From Phycisphaerae bacterium (GTDB taxonomy: Bacteria; Planctomycetota; Phycisphaerae; Sedimentisphaerales; Anaerohalosphaeraceae), in assembly GCA_021736615.1 (NCBI GenBank), contig JAIPFN010000048.1:1-6394 (forward strand): 6,394 nucleotides of DNA. The letters are read 5' to 3'. Made by a program: the position numbers and the translations under genes. The notes below the pieces were generated by a model. That model did no database searches. It had not been told where the DNA came from and saw nothing but the letters and a program-made list of their open reading frames with translations. Shown one piece after another: positions 1-6,194 of the stretch; within the stretch, counting starts at the first letter, position 1; each line of letters begins with the position of its first letter.

Positions 1-454
1 CTAACTCAGATTCATTGAATTCGTAAGCTCCGCCGCTCGGCGAACGGAAATCAGTATGCAGGCTCTTACCGCCCCAGGCCGTCTTGATGATCAGTATAGG
101 CTCATTGACGATCTTCTGCATATAAATGCCGAAAGTAAACTCAGGCCCGATCTTCGGACCCTTAGCTGATGCTCCATAGTCAGCCGTCAGCTTGCCATAC
201 TTAGGGCCTTCAACAGACGAAATCCAGACCTTATCGCATACAAGCTCGCTGCCATCGGCGTTGCGCATCTCTTTAAGGATCGGAGCCGTCACCGGATCAA
301 GTGCCATATAATCAAACGTCGTAGTCTTTGCATGCCCCTGCATATTGGACTGACCGGCAAGAATATAAACCTTCAAAGGTTTAGCTTCGACGTCAAACCC
401 GCAAAGCCCAACAAGCACTACAAACAAAACCGCACTAAGTACAAACTTCTTCAT
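1..454 (-). CDS. Exported SGNH-type carbohydrate esterase, sialate O-acetylesterase-like (3' end cut off by window)
   Basis: The reading frame is open from an ATG at 454 to the window edge and gives 151 residues, so only the N-terminal part is present. It starts with a signal peptide: MKK, a hydrophobic core at about residues 4-20, and a likely cleavage after V-E-A at residue 24. Next comes KVYILAGQSNMQGHA, whose GQSNMQG (34-40) is the block I motif of the SASA/DUF303 esterase family (SGNH hydrolases), with Ser36 as predicted nucleophile. IGPEFTFG (102-109) and IKTAWGGKSL (123-132) are further family-typical segments. The catalytic His/Asp region lies outside the window. Known members remove O-acetyl groups from sialic acids or from plant and algal polysaccharides; the substrate here cannot be read. 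A strong AGGAG sits 5 nt before the ATG, which fixes the start. The gene lies 69 bp behind the large secreted-protein gene on the same strand, so co-transcription is likely. Confidence 0.88.
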   Translation of the reverse strand, partial: MKKFVLSAVLFVVLVGLCGFDVEAKPLKVYILAGQSNMQGHAKTTTFDYMALDPVTAPILKEMRNADGSELVCDKVWISSVEGPKYGKLTADYGASAKGPKIGPEFTFGIYMQKIVNEPILIIKTAWGGKSLHTDFRSPSGGAYEFNESEL

Positions 455-459
455 GACAA

Positions 460-465
460 CTCCTG
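460..465 (-). promoter_or_regulatory. Ribosome binding site of the esterase gene
   Basis: On the minus strand CAGGAG lies 5 nt upstream of the ATG at 454. It is a near-consensus Shine-Dalgarno sequence and decides the start of a gene that is otherwise only partly visible. Confidence 0.75.
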
Positions 466-508
466 AAAAACCAAAGAAAACATTCAATTCAAGCAGGATA
501 TAGCAATA

Positions 509-526
509 CTCACCACTCACCACTTA
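509..526. repeat. Short 7-nt tandem repeat at the end of the large secreted-protein gene
   Basis: Two perfect copies of CTCACCA (509-515 and 516-522) are followed by a partial, degenerate third copy that runs into the stop codon of the large gene (TTA at 524-526 on the plus strand, TAA in the gene). On the coding strand this reads as TGGTGAG units just after the stop. No hairpin with a T-run is present in the 69-bp gap, so it does not look like a terminator. It may be a simple microsatellite. Confidence 0.45.
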
Positions 527-3500
527 CTCAAGAGCCGATGTATCAAACCCTTCGATATAAAGATCAAACTGTCCGATTGGCTCAAAGTTTTCCTGGTCGT
601 ATCCTGTGCCGGCGTAAACCGCGAGCGTATTTGTTCCCTTGCGGAATAGCTTGTTATTGCCGCCGCTGATTTCGTACTGTTTATAAAACGGCCCGAATTC
701 AAACCATACATAATCGAAGATACGCTTGCCGTTGACGTAAATCGTAAAACCCATTCTGGCCAGGACGCGGAGTCGATATTTATCAAAATCAGTCGAATCC
801 AGATCAAATGTCGTCCGCATGAGTATAAACTCGCCGTCGCCCCATTTGGAGTTATTGGCAATGAATTCCTTGGAATTGCCCCTTGTAAATACCCCTACGC
901 CGATCGGAGCCTTGCCCTTGTTCCATTTGCTGTCATCAAACTCAGGCATATACCAGTCTTTCAATTCGTCAGGAAGTGTTATCTGGCGATGACGTCTCTC
1001 TTCGGTGGGATGCAATATATCTTTGCCGACAGGCTTGACAGTTGTATAACTCCAGACGCGATCTTCCGATGCGGGCTTACCTATACTTTGCCATCCGACA
1101 TTCGGATTTTTCAGCTTTGTAAATTCGATCAGAGTATCCATCAGAGACGGATTTAATGTCCCGGCTTTCAATTCTTTGATCATCCCATCACGGTAACCGT
1201 AGATGATTTCTGTAAGAACTGAGCGATCCTTGCTGCTGACTTTATCTATATGCTTAATAAGCTCCGTACCAACGCCTGCAACCATATCCGCTCCCAGTTC
1301 ATCGGCTCGTTTTTGAACTATCCTGCCGACCGTAACAGCTGCCTCCGGGTACTTTGCGCACTCGACAGCGACTTCGAAAACATTGTGAGCCCCTTCGCCT
1401 GCACGTTCTCCACGCACTACAGTGCTAGATTTGACAGCCTGTATCATTCCTGCCAGGATAACTCTGCCAACCTCGCTATCGGGTTTATTCTTCCTAAGTG
1501 AACCGGCCATAACCGAAAGCATTCTGCTTCGCGGCATTGTGTGATACTCTGCCGTCATCATATTCAGCAATGTCGGCACAGTCTTGCGGTACATAGCGTC
1601 ATCTTTTTCAAGCCCCGAAAGAGCCATAAAAGACGACTCTCGCAGCCACCAGTCCTGGTGCGTTGTCCACGGCATAATCAGCGACCGGCACGAATAAATG
1701 TCCTTAGCCGGTGCAAATTTCAATACCGCCAAAGCCCCGTCGACTACCCACACCGACTCGGCTGGATCGGCCAGCATCTTTTTTATGGCATCGACCATCT
1801 TAGGCGAAAACTGATCGGCCTTAATTGCATCTCTACCTGCACCGAACCAGTAATTGTAATCCATCATTCCGTCCAGTGCCGCGCGACGCACACGAGGATC
1901 GCTGTCGACAAGAAGTTTTTCCAGCTCATCGAAAGCACCCGTTGCCCGCAGAGCCTTTGCCGCCTGCGTACGGATCATATAACGCTCATGATAAACATTC
2001 TTAAGCATCTCTTTGCGCGGTACCGTATTCAGGTCCTGCGAAGGTTTGTGATAAGCACCGCCGAACATATAGAAGGGCACGTCGGTTGGCTCGTCTTTAC
2101 CGTATATGCTGTACATCGGATTTTTCTTTTCTGAAAGAAACGCCAGGTCCGCCTCGGTTCCCCAGAGCCTCTCCGGCAGCGTAAAGGACGTGGCATACTT
2201 TGAGCGAGGCGCCCCGGTAATACACAATTTCTTAAGCGGTGCAGTGTAGCTCAGAGCAACTGCCGCACCGGACCCTTCGTCATCAAAGCTTGCAATAGTT
2301 GCCATCCCGACCCCTCCCGACGGACGCCTGCTAAGATCATACCACCACTGCAGACGATTCATCGCTTCATGATACTGCTTAGCGTCAAAATCAAGCATAT
2401 ACGCCGAAGCAATACCGCGCCAGATACCGTCACCACGACCGTCGTCGCCATGCCCTGTTACCATCACAGGATAGCTCGTAACCATCGACATACTCAGATA
2501 CTTTTTAGACTGTTCATAGATTTCAACATTACCACTGGCATTCGATGCGACCTGCATAATAGCCGCAGCCATTCCGTCCTTACCGTTTGAACCAAGACCG
2601 CCCTCGGCACGATGGTCGCCGTAAGGAACCGTCCCATGTCCGGTAAAACGGTACCAGTACAGCAATGACCCCATCAGTGTATCCTGATCGACATTCACTC
2701 CGCATTCTTTACCCAGCAGCAGAGTAGTCAGAATCTGAGCGCCTGCCGGATTCATCAAACCGCTTGCTACATACCCCGGAGAAATCCCGTCACCCCAGTG
2801 CGTCCAGCTGCAACCGAATTTCTGACGCCTCTTCGCATCGTCACAATAATACTGCAGGATAGGCAATACCGATTTATCGCCCGTTCGCAGATAATACTCG
2901 CCACACGCGATACCGTTGTAACCATTGTTCCACGAATGACCGCCGATACCGTTGACGTCCTTTGGGAAGTTCGCGAAATACTCTTTGACAACCGGCAGAT
3001 ATTCATCTTCTCCTGTCGACATAAGATACAGGCATGCCAATGCTCCGCCCATTCCACGACCATCCAGGTGATTCTTCTTGAATTCCTTGTCTGTCGCATA
3101 ATACTCAGCGGCCTGTTTAATGATCCGCTGCGATTTTTCACAATTAAGCGGCCACGTCTCGCTGTAGGCCCCCAGTACAGGAATTCGAACAGTCACTTTT
3201 CTGGAAGGGGCCGTTTCGTTGTCCTTAATATCAAATACCATTTTCCCGTCGGTAGCTTCGGCACCGGTAAGGGCGTTTCCAAGCACGACATAAAGATTAT
3301 TGCCTTCAAACGATTGGCCGTTAACTCCGATGATGATCTGACCGACTTCGATTTTCCCCTCAGCCGGACTATTCTCTGTAAACCCTTCAACCTTGACAAC
3401 AAGCCCCTTATAAATCCTCGCTTTTATCCCAGTTGCCCCTATGCAGTTAATATTCTGCTGAGTTCTCTCAGAAGGCCGAGATGTATAAATCCCCCCCGAA

Positions 3501-3616
3501 TTCCCTCCGCCCCCGCTGGCCAGTGCCGCGGTTTCCAGGGATGTCATGCTAATAAAAAAGACAGCAAATAAAGCTGCCAATGATCGAAAATGAGTCGTAA
3601 TTTGTTTGTTTTTCAT
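524..3616 (-). CDS. Large secreted PDZ / alpha-alpha toroid / HEAT / beta-sandwich protein (DUF6288-like)
   Basis: This 1030-residue protein starts with a signal peptide (hydrophobic core about 12-27, likely cut after A-L-A at 33), followed by a Gly/Ser-rich linker. A PDZ-like domain spans about 62-148, with SPAEGKIEVGQIIIGVNG at 83-100. Residues about 160-470 carry helical repeats of the toroid type: YLMSTGEDEYLPV (197-209) and YYLRTGDKSVLPI (241-253) are clear internal copies 44 residues apart. The loops are rich in His, Asp and Trp (H227, H273, W274, D334, H335, H389, D391, D392). HEAT-like repeats follow (about 549-690; DPRVRRAALDGM at 573-584). The C-terminus (about 852-1025) resembles the galactose-binding fold, with FDDSKWNKGKAPIGVG at 893-908 and TIYVNGKRI at 958-966. 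The architecture matches what I recall of planctomycete DUF6288 proteins, whose function is not established. No lipobox, C-terminal anchor or transmembrane segment is visible after the signal peptide, so it is probably periplasmic or secreted. The start follows only a weak GAGAG, 9 nt upstream. The downstream esterase suggests a role in glycan handling (inference). Confidence 0.93.
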   Translation of the reverse strand: MKNKQITTHFRSLAALFAVFFISMTSLETAALASGGGGNSGGIYTSRPSERTQQNINCIGATGIKARIYKGLVVKVEGFTENSPAEGKIEVGQIIIGVNGQSFEGNNLYVVLGNALTGAEATDGKMVFDIKDNETAPSRKVTVRIPVLGAYSETWPLNCEKSQRIIKQAAEYYATDKEFKKNHLDGRGMGGALACLYLMSTGEDEYLPVVKEYFANFPKDVNGIGGHSWNNGYNGIACGEYYLRTGDKSVLPILQYYCDDAKRRQKFGCSWTHWGDGISPGYVASGLMNPAGAQILTTLLLGKECGVNVDQDTLMGSLLYWYRFTGHGTVPYGDHRAEGGLGSNGKDGMAAAIMQVASNASGNVEIYEQSKKYLSMSMVTSYPVMVTGHGDDGRGDGIWRGIASAYMLDFDAKQYHEAMNRLQWWYDLSRRPSGGVGMATIASFDDEGSGAAVALSYTAPLKKLCITGAPRSKYATSFTLPERLWGTEADLAFLSEKKNPMYSIYGKDEPTDVPFYMFGGAYHKPSQDLNTVPRKEMLKNVYHERYMIRTQAAKALRATGAFDELEKLLVDSDPRVRRAALDGMMDYNYWFGAGRDAIKADQFSPKMVDAIKKMLADPAESVWVVDGALAVLKFAPAKDIYSCRSLIMPWTTHQDWWLRESSFMALSGLEKDDAMYRKTVPTLLNMMTAEYHTMPRSRMLSVMAGSLRKNKPDSEVGRVILAGMIQAVKSSTVVRGERAGEGAHNVFEVAVECAKYPEAAVTVGRIVQKRADELGADMVAGVGTELIKHIDKVSSKDRSVLTEIIYGYRDGMIKELKAGTLNPSLMDTLIEFTKLKNPNVGWQSIGKPASEDRVWSYTTVKPVGKDILHPTEERRHRQITLPDELKDWYMPEFDDSKWNKGKAPIGVGVFTRGNSKEFIANNSKWGDGEFILMRTTFDLDSTDFDKYRLRVLARMGFTIYVNGKRIFDYVWFEFGPFYKQYEISGGNNKLFRKGTNTLAVYAGTGYDQENFEPIGQFDLYIEGFDTSALE

Positions 3617-3714
3617 GATACTAATCTCTCTATATTAAAATAATTCTCTCAGTCCCGGCTATCCCGACGAATCAGCATTGGGGTTCTTACCAAATAGACT
3701 ATTCCATCTATATC

Positions 3715-3720
3715 ATTATA
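3715..3720 (-). promoter_or_regulatory. Possible -10 box for the large secreted-protein gene
   Basis: On the minus strand a perfect TATAAT lies about 100 nt upstream of the ATG at 3616. No good -35 hexamer occurs 15-18 bp upstream; the bases there are AT-rich without TTGACA similarity. It may therefore be a chance match in AT-rich DNA, or a promoter that needs an activator or an alternative sigma factor. Confidence 0.22.
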
Positions 3721-3845
3721 TTGACGTATCTGCCATATAATTTATTGCAATTTTATTTGTTCCCTTCCAATAAAGCTGATTTATTTTTTTGTAATCATAA
3801 CTCTCTGTTGTTTAACACCTTATAATGATTCAGGGAAATAAACGC

Positions 3846-3864
3846 GCGTCAATGTCATTGACGC
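3846..3864. promoter_or_regulatory. Perfect 19-bp palindrome, candidate operator
   Basis: GCGTCAATG-T-CATTGACGC has two perfect 9-bp arms around one central base. It lies about 230 bp upstream of the large gene on one side and about 155 bp upstream of the sigma -35 box on the other. Such symmetry suits a dimeric regulator. There is no T-run after it on either strand, which argues against a terminator. It could instead be the end of a small dispersed repeat, because sequence resembling common intergenic repeats follows directly. Confidence 0.45.
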
Positions 3865-3936
3865 CAAGGCGCCGAATCCACGCTTTTCGACACTGCTGAC
3901 ATGCTACTGCTTTCGTGTCTTAGCGGTAAAAGAAAA
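3861..3936. repeat. Possible degenerate copy of a dispersed intergenic repeat
   Basis: The left part contains ACGCCAAGGCGCC (3861-3873). The right part, read on the minus strand, gives ACCGCTAAGACACGAAAG (3927-3910). Both resemble, from memory, the CGCCAAGGCGCC and ACCGCTAAGACGCGAAG type of intergenic repeat scattered through many environmental bacterial genomes. Only one copy is in the window, so repetition is not shown. Confidence 0.25.
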
Positions 3937-4004
3937 TCGGCAATTCGGGGGCATTTTACTAACTATTTTGTGTTAACCCCCAAAAAATCTAAAAAATTCA
4001 AAAA

Positions 4005-4034
4005 TTCTGACTCCAATTTTGATTTCTGAGTCCA
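4005..4034 (+). promoter_or_regulatory. 11-bp direct repeat flanking the -35 box of the sigma gene
   Basis: TTCTGACTCCA (4005-4015) and TTCTGAGTCCA (4024-4034) differ at one position and are spaced 19 bp start to start, close to two helical turns. The first copy lies just upstream of the -35 hexamer; the second lies between -35 and -10. The same bases also form a GACTC...GAGTC inverted pair. This placement fits a regulator binding site, though one pair of repeats in AT-rich DNA is modest evidence. Confidence 0.4.
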
Positions 4035-4046
4035 TTGAGTTATAAT
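4019..4046 (+). promoter_or_regulatory. Sigma-70-type promoter of the sigma/FecR operon
   Basis: A perfect TATAAT (4041-4046) is preceded after 16 bp by TTGATT (4019-4024), which matches four of six consensus -35 bases. Transcription would begin near 4053, leaving a leader of about 50 nt before the chosen ATG at 4105. The match to the housekeeping consensus suggests basal expression without the encoded sigma factor. Confidence 0.6.
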
Positions 4047-4104
4047 GAGGGTGTAGTCTTAGATTGCACTTATTGGTGTGACGCAAATATTCGGGAAGGC
4101 ATTG

Positions 4105-4632
4105 ATGGGCAAGAGGGTTGACAGAGACAACTTTTTCCAGCTTTATCTGCAGAATCAAAGGAGGCTTTACGCCTATATTTTGATGCTGGTCCCCAATTCC
4201 TCCGATGCCGACGACATCTTGCAGCAAACATCTTCTATTATATGGGAAAAATTCGATTCTTATGACCCTAATGCCAGTTTCGGAGCATGGTCAGTGAGTA
4301 TTGCAAGGTATGTCATTTTCGATCATTATAAGAAAAAACGGAGATCAAATGTGATTTTCAACGGTGAAATGCTTGAGATATTCGCCGCAACAGCCATTGA
4401 ATCGACAAGGGACACAGACGAGAGATTAAAAATTCTTAAGAAGTGCGTCGAAAAACTTGCCGCTAATGACCGTAAGCTGATAAAGATACGTTACGAGCAG
4501 GGCTTAAAGATAAAGGATATCGCCGAGCAGGTAGGAAGGCCCGTTCAAGGATTTTATAAAACAATGAACAGAATACATAATTTACTGCTCAACTGCATTC
4601 GCGGCAAGATGCTTGCCGAGGAGAGCCAATAA
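4105..4632 (+). CDS. ECF-like sigma-70 factor, Rhodopirellula/Verrucomicrobium type
   Basis: The 175-residue product has the compact sigma2-sigma4 layout of ECF sigma factors, which direct RNA polymerase to special promoters. Sigma2 covers about residues 8-80, with RRLYAYILMLVPNSSDADDI at 19-38, IIWEKFDSYD at 45-54 and FGAWSVSIARYVIFDHYKKK at 59-78, ending in a basic stretch. Sigma4 covers about 110-170, with CVEKLAANDRKLIKIRYEQG at 114-133 and a helix-turn-helix at about 134-158 (LKIKDIAEQVGRPVQGFYK). These motifs are typical of the planctomycete/Verrucomicrobia subfamily. I chose the ATG at 4105 because GGGAAGG (4093-4099) lies 5 nt before it; an in-frame GTG at 4078 would add nine residues but has no ribosome binding site. 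The stop overlaps the FecR gene start by one base, marking that protein as the likely partner. Target promoters are not known. Confidence 0.93.
   Translation: MGKRVDRDNFFQLYLQNQRRLYAYILMLVPNSSDADDILQQTSSIIWEKFDSYDPNASFGAWSVSIARYVIFDHYKKKRRSNVIFNGEMLEIFAATAIESTRDTDERLKILKKCVEKLAANDRKLIKIRYEQGLKIKDIAEQVGRPVQGFYKTMNRIHNLLLNCIRGKMLAEESQ
4618..4624 (+). promoter_or_regulatory. Ribosome binding site of the FecR gene inside the sigma gene
   Basis: GAGGAGA lies within the last codons of the sigma gene, 7 nt before the ATG at 4632. Together with the TAATG stop/start overlap it indicates coupled translation and near-fixed stoichiometry of the two proteins. Confidence 0.75.
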
Positions 4633-6194
4633 TGGATAGTTCGCAAAGAAGAGATTTAGGTGAGCTTATCCTTAAGTCGCTAAGCGGTATCGCAAGTGAC
4701 CGCCAGCGACAGCAACTCGGCGAGATCGTCTCGAATGATCCCCAGGCCATGGAATATTACATGGACTATATCAATCTTTACGCCTGCCTGACCTCTCCCG
4801 GTTCATCTTCAAATTCTTCTCAGCAACTGGAATCCTATGATGATTCCAACGACAGTGCGATCATGCAGGCCATGCTTGCTCTTGCAGAGTGTGAAATGAC
4901 TGCTCCCGGTGTTGTTATCGAAGAACCGGTCACCAATAAACCTTTGCTTCCAATGATAGATAAATCCACCATCCCAAGCCCCAGAGGCCCCGGGCCGGGT
5001 AAGTTTCAGCTATTCATCACACTTACGATGGCAGCATGTTTAATGTTTATGTTTGCTTATGTTTACTTTGCCCCCAAGGCCGACCCTCTGCCCGTAGTCG
5101 CCGAGTTGGTCGACCAGGTCAACACTGTCTGGGATCAAGAGATGCAGTTGCCCGACGATGGCGGCTTAATGAGGCAAAGTATCTACAGATTGAAGGAAGG
5201 TCTTGTCAGTATCCTTTTTAAAGGCGGAGCGAAGATCACTATCGAAGCTCCTGCAGAATGGTCCCTGCTCGGTGGTGGTAATATGGAACTTTTCCAGGGC
5301 CGTATCTATGCCGTCGTGCCAAAAGAGGCTCATGGCTTTACTGTTATGGCTGGCAACAGCAAGATCGTCGATCTGGGAACTGAGTTCGGTATTGAGGTCG
5401 ACAAAAGCAACAACACACAATTGCACGTCACAAGGGGTGAAACATTGCTTTTTAGTGGAGCGAAAACCGGCAATAAGTCACAGATTAAAGTTAACGAAGG
5501 AACTGCCAAGAAAGTAAACAGCGATGGCATTGTCAAGGACATCGGCATAGGTTCGAGGCATTTTGTCAGTGATATCAGAATGCCTTACATGAATATATCC
5601 GTTCCCAACGCAAGCTTTGAGACCCTGGCTTTGAACCATAAGGAATGGGGACGCACCAAAAATGTCACTTTATGGAGTACACCTCCATGGACTACACAGT
5701 ACAAAAAAGTGGGAACCAATAATTGGACACTTGACCAATCTCCCAACGGCGGTGCGGTTACCCCCAACGCCGCGTATGGTTACGGTGGTATTGCCCCAAA
5801 AGGCAAAAGCTTAGGGTATGTAAGCACCGACCCGAAGAGTGACCACTGTTTGTACCAACAGATTGCGTTTCCTCTACAGTCATTAAGGACGTACGAACTG
5901 AGCGTTAAGGTGGGTAGTCCTTCAACTTACAACAACGCAGCTTCAGTTGCCTATCGTGTCGAGCTATTAGCCGGCGGTGTTGTTATAGCATCGGATTCCG
6001 GTGTTTCGCCCGCCGATGACTTAAAGTGGATCACGGCCGGCATAAGCTATACCTCCGGTCCGGATAAAGCCGCTGACCTCAATGTCGGACAACCTTTGGC
6101 AATTCGTCTCATCGCCGAAGCTTTTACGGAAAATAAGCACATCAACTTTGACGATGTCCGGTTACTGGTTAAAGCTGGAACAGGAAACGATTGA
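4632..6194 (+). CDS. FecR-domain transmembrane protein, putative anti-sigma/sensor with C-terminal beta-sandwich
   Basis: The 520-residue product has a cytoplasmic N-terminal part (1-124) that starts with a short helical region (DLGELILKSLSG, 8-19; SNDPQAMEYYMDYINLY, 34-50), followed by a Ser-rich linker (55-75). This resembles the N-termini of planctomycete FecR proteins and lacks the zinc-finger anti-sigma HxxxCxxC motif. One transmembrane helix lies at about 125-146. A FecR domain follows at about 185-275: ITIEAPAEWSLL (202-213), GRIYAVVPKEAHGFTV (223-238), KIVDLGTEFGIEV (244-256). From about 320 to 515 there is a further exported domain beginning NISVPNASFE (321-330), with LYQQIAFPLQSLRTYELSVK (407-426) and ending INFDDVRLLV (504-513). 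This is the pattern of DUF642/CBM-like beta-sandwiches. FecR proteins control partner sigma factors in response to outside signals; here the fused domain may bind the ligand (inference). An anti-sigma or pro-sigma role cannot be told apart from sequence. Confidence 0.92.
   Translation: MDSSQRRDLGELILKSLSGIASDRQRQQLGEIVSNDPQAMEYYMDYINLYACLTSPGSSSNSSQQLESYDDSNDSAIMQAMLALAECEMTAPGVVIEEPVTNKPLLPMIDKSTIPSPRGPGPGKFQLFITLTMAACLMFMFAYVYFAPKADPLPVVAELVDQVNTVWDQEMQLPDDGGLMRQSIYRLKEGLVSILFKGGAKITIEAPAEWSLLGGGNMELFQGRIYAVVPKEAHGFTVMAGNSKIVDLGTEFGIEVDKSNNTQLHVTRGETLLFSGAKTGNKSQIKVNEGTAKKVNSDGIVKDIGIGSRHFVSDIRMPYMNISVPNASFETLALNHKEWGRTKNVTLWSTPPWTTQYKKVGTNNWTLDQSPNGGAVTPNAAYGYGGIAPKGKSLGYVSTDPKSDHCLYQQIAFPLQSLRTYELSVKVGSPSTYNNAASVAYRVELLAGGVVIASDSGVSPADDLKWITAGISYTSGPDKAADLNVGQPLAIRLIAEAFTENKHINFDDVRLLVKAGTGND

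Larger units (their letters stand above)
3617..4104. other. Divergent intergenic region with regulatory structure, no gene
   Basis: The roughly 490 bp between the two divergent gene blocks holds no credible coding frame. From left to right there is the leader of the large secreted-protein gene (about 3617-3710), an AT-rich stretch (3710-3840) with a possible leftward -10 box, a GC-richer island (3841-3950) with a 19-bp palindrome and degenerate repeat-like sequence, an A-rich stretch (3980-4005), and the promoter of the sigma gene (4019-4046). Its length and ordered elements suggest that both directions are controlled from here. Confidence 0.7.

Noticed and set aside
1541..2134. 197-codon open frame on the plus strand
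   Set aside because: Antisense to the same large gene; its product is rich in His/Arg/Cys without domain pattern, as expected of a shadow frame.
2798..3571. 257-codon open frame on the plus strand
   Set aside because: It lies wholly inside the large secreted-protein gene on the opposite strand, has no recognisable motif, and the minus-strand frame has a signal peptide and clear domains.
3712..3829. 9-bp inverted repeat ATCATTATA / TATAATGAT flanking about 100 bp, as the ends of a small mobile element
   Set aside because: The arms are entirely AT-rich and short, they do not extend by even one more base, and no target duplication is visible; chance is a sufficient explanation.
3851..3900. Tiny plus-strand frame of 15 codons from the ATG inside the palindrome
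   Set aside because: No ribosome binding site, very short, and made of repeat-like sequence.
3947..3981. GGGGG...CCCCC pair as a hairpin terminator
   Set aside because: The stem is only 5 bp with a loop of 25 bases. The A-run after it gives no T-run in the plus direction, and no gene ends here on either strand.
4078..4104. GTG start for the sigma factor, nine residues upstream of the chosen ATG
   Set aside because: No Shine-Dalgarno sequence precedes the GTG, while GGGAAGG stands 5 nt before the ATG at 4105. The family match also begins after that ATG.
3973..4227. 84-codon minus-strand frame over the sigma promoter and gene start
   Set aside because: It overlaps a well-supported promoter and sigma factor gene and shows no family features.
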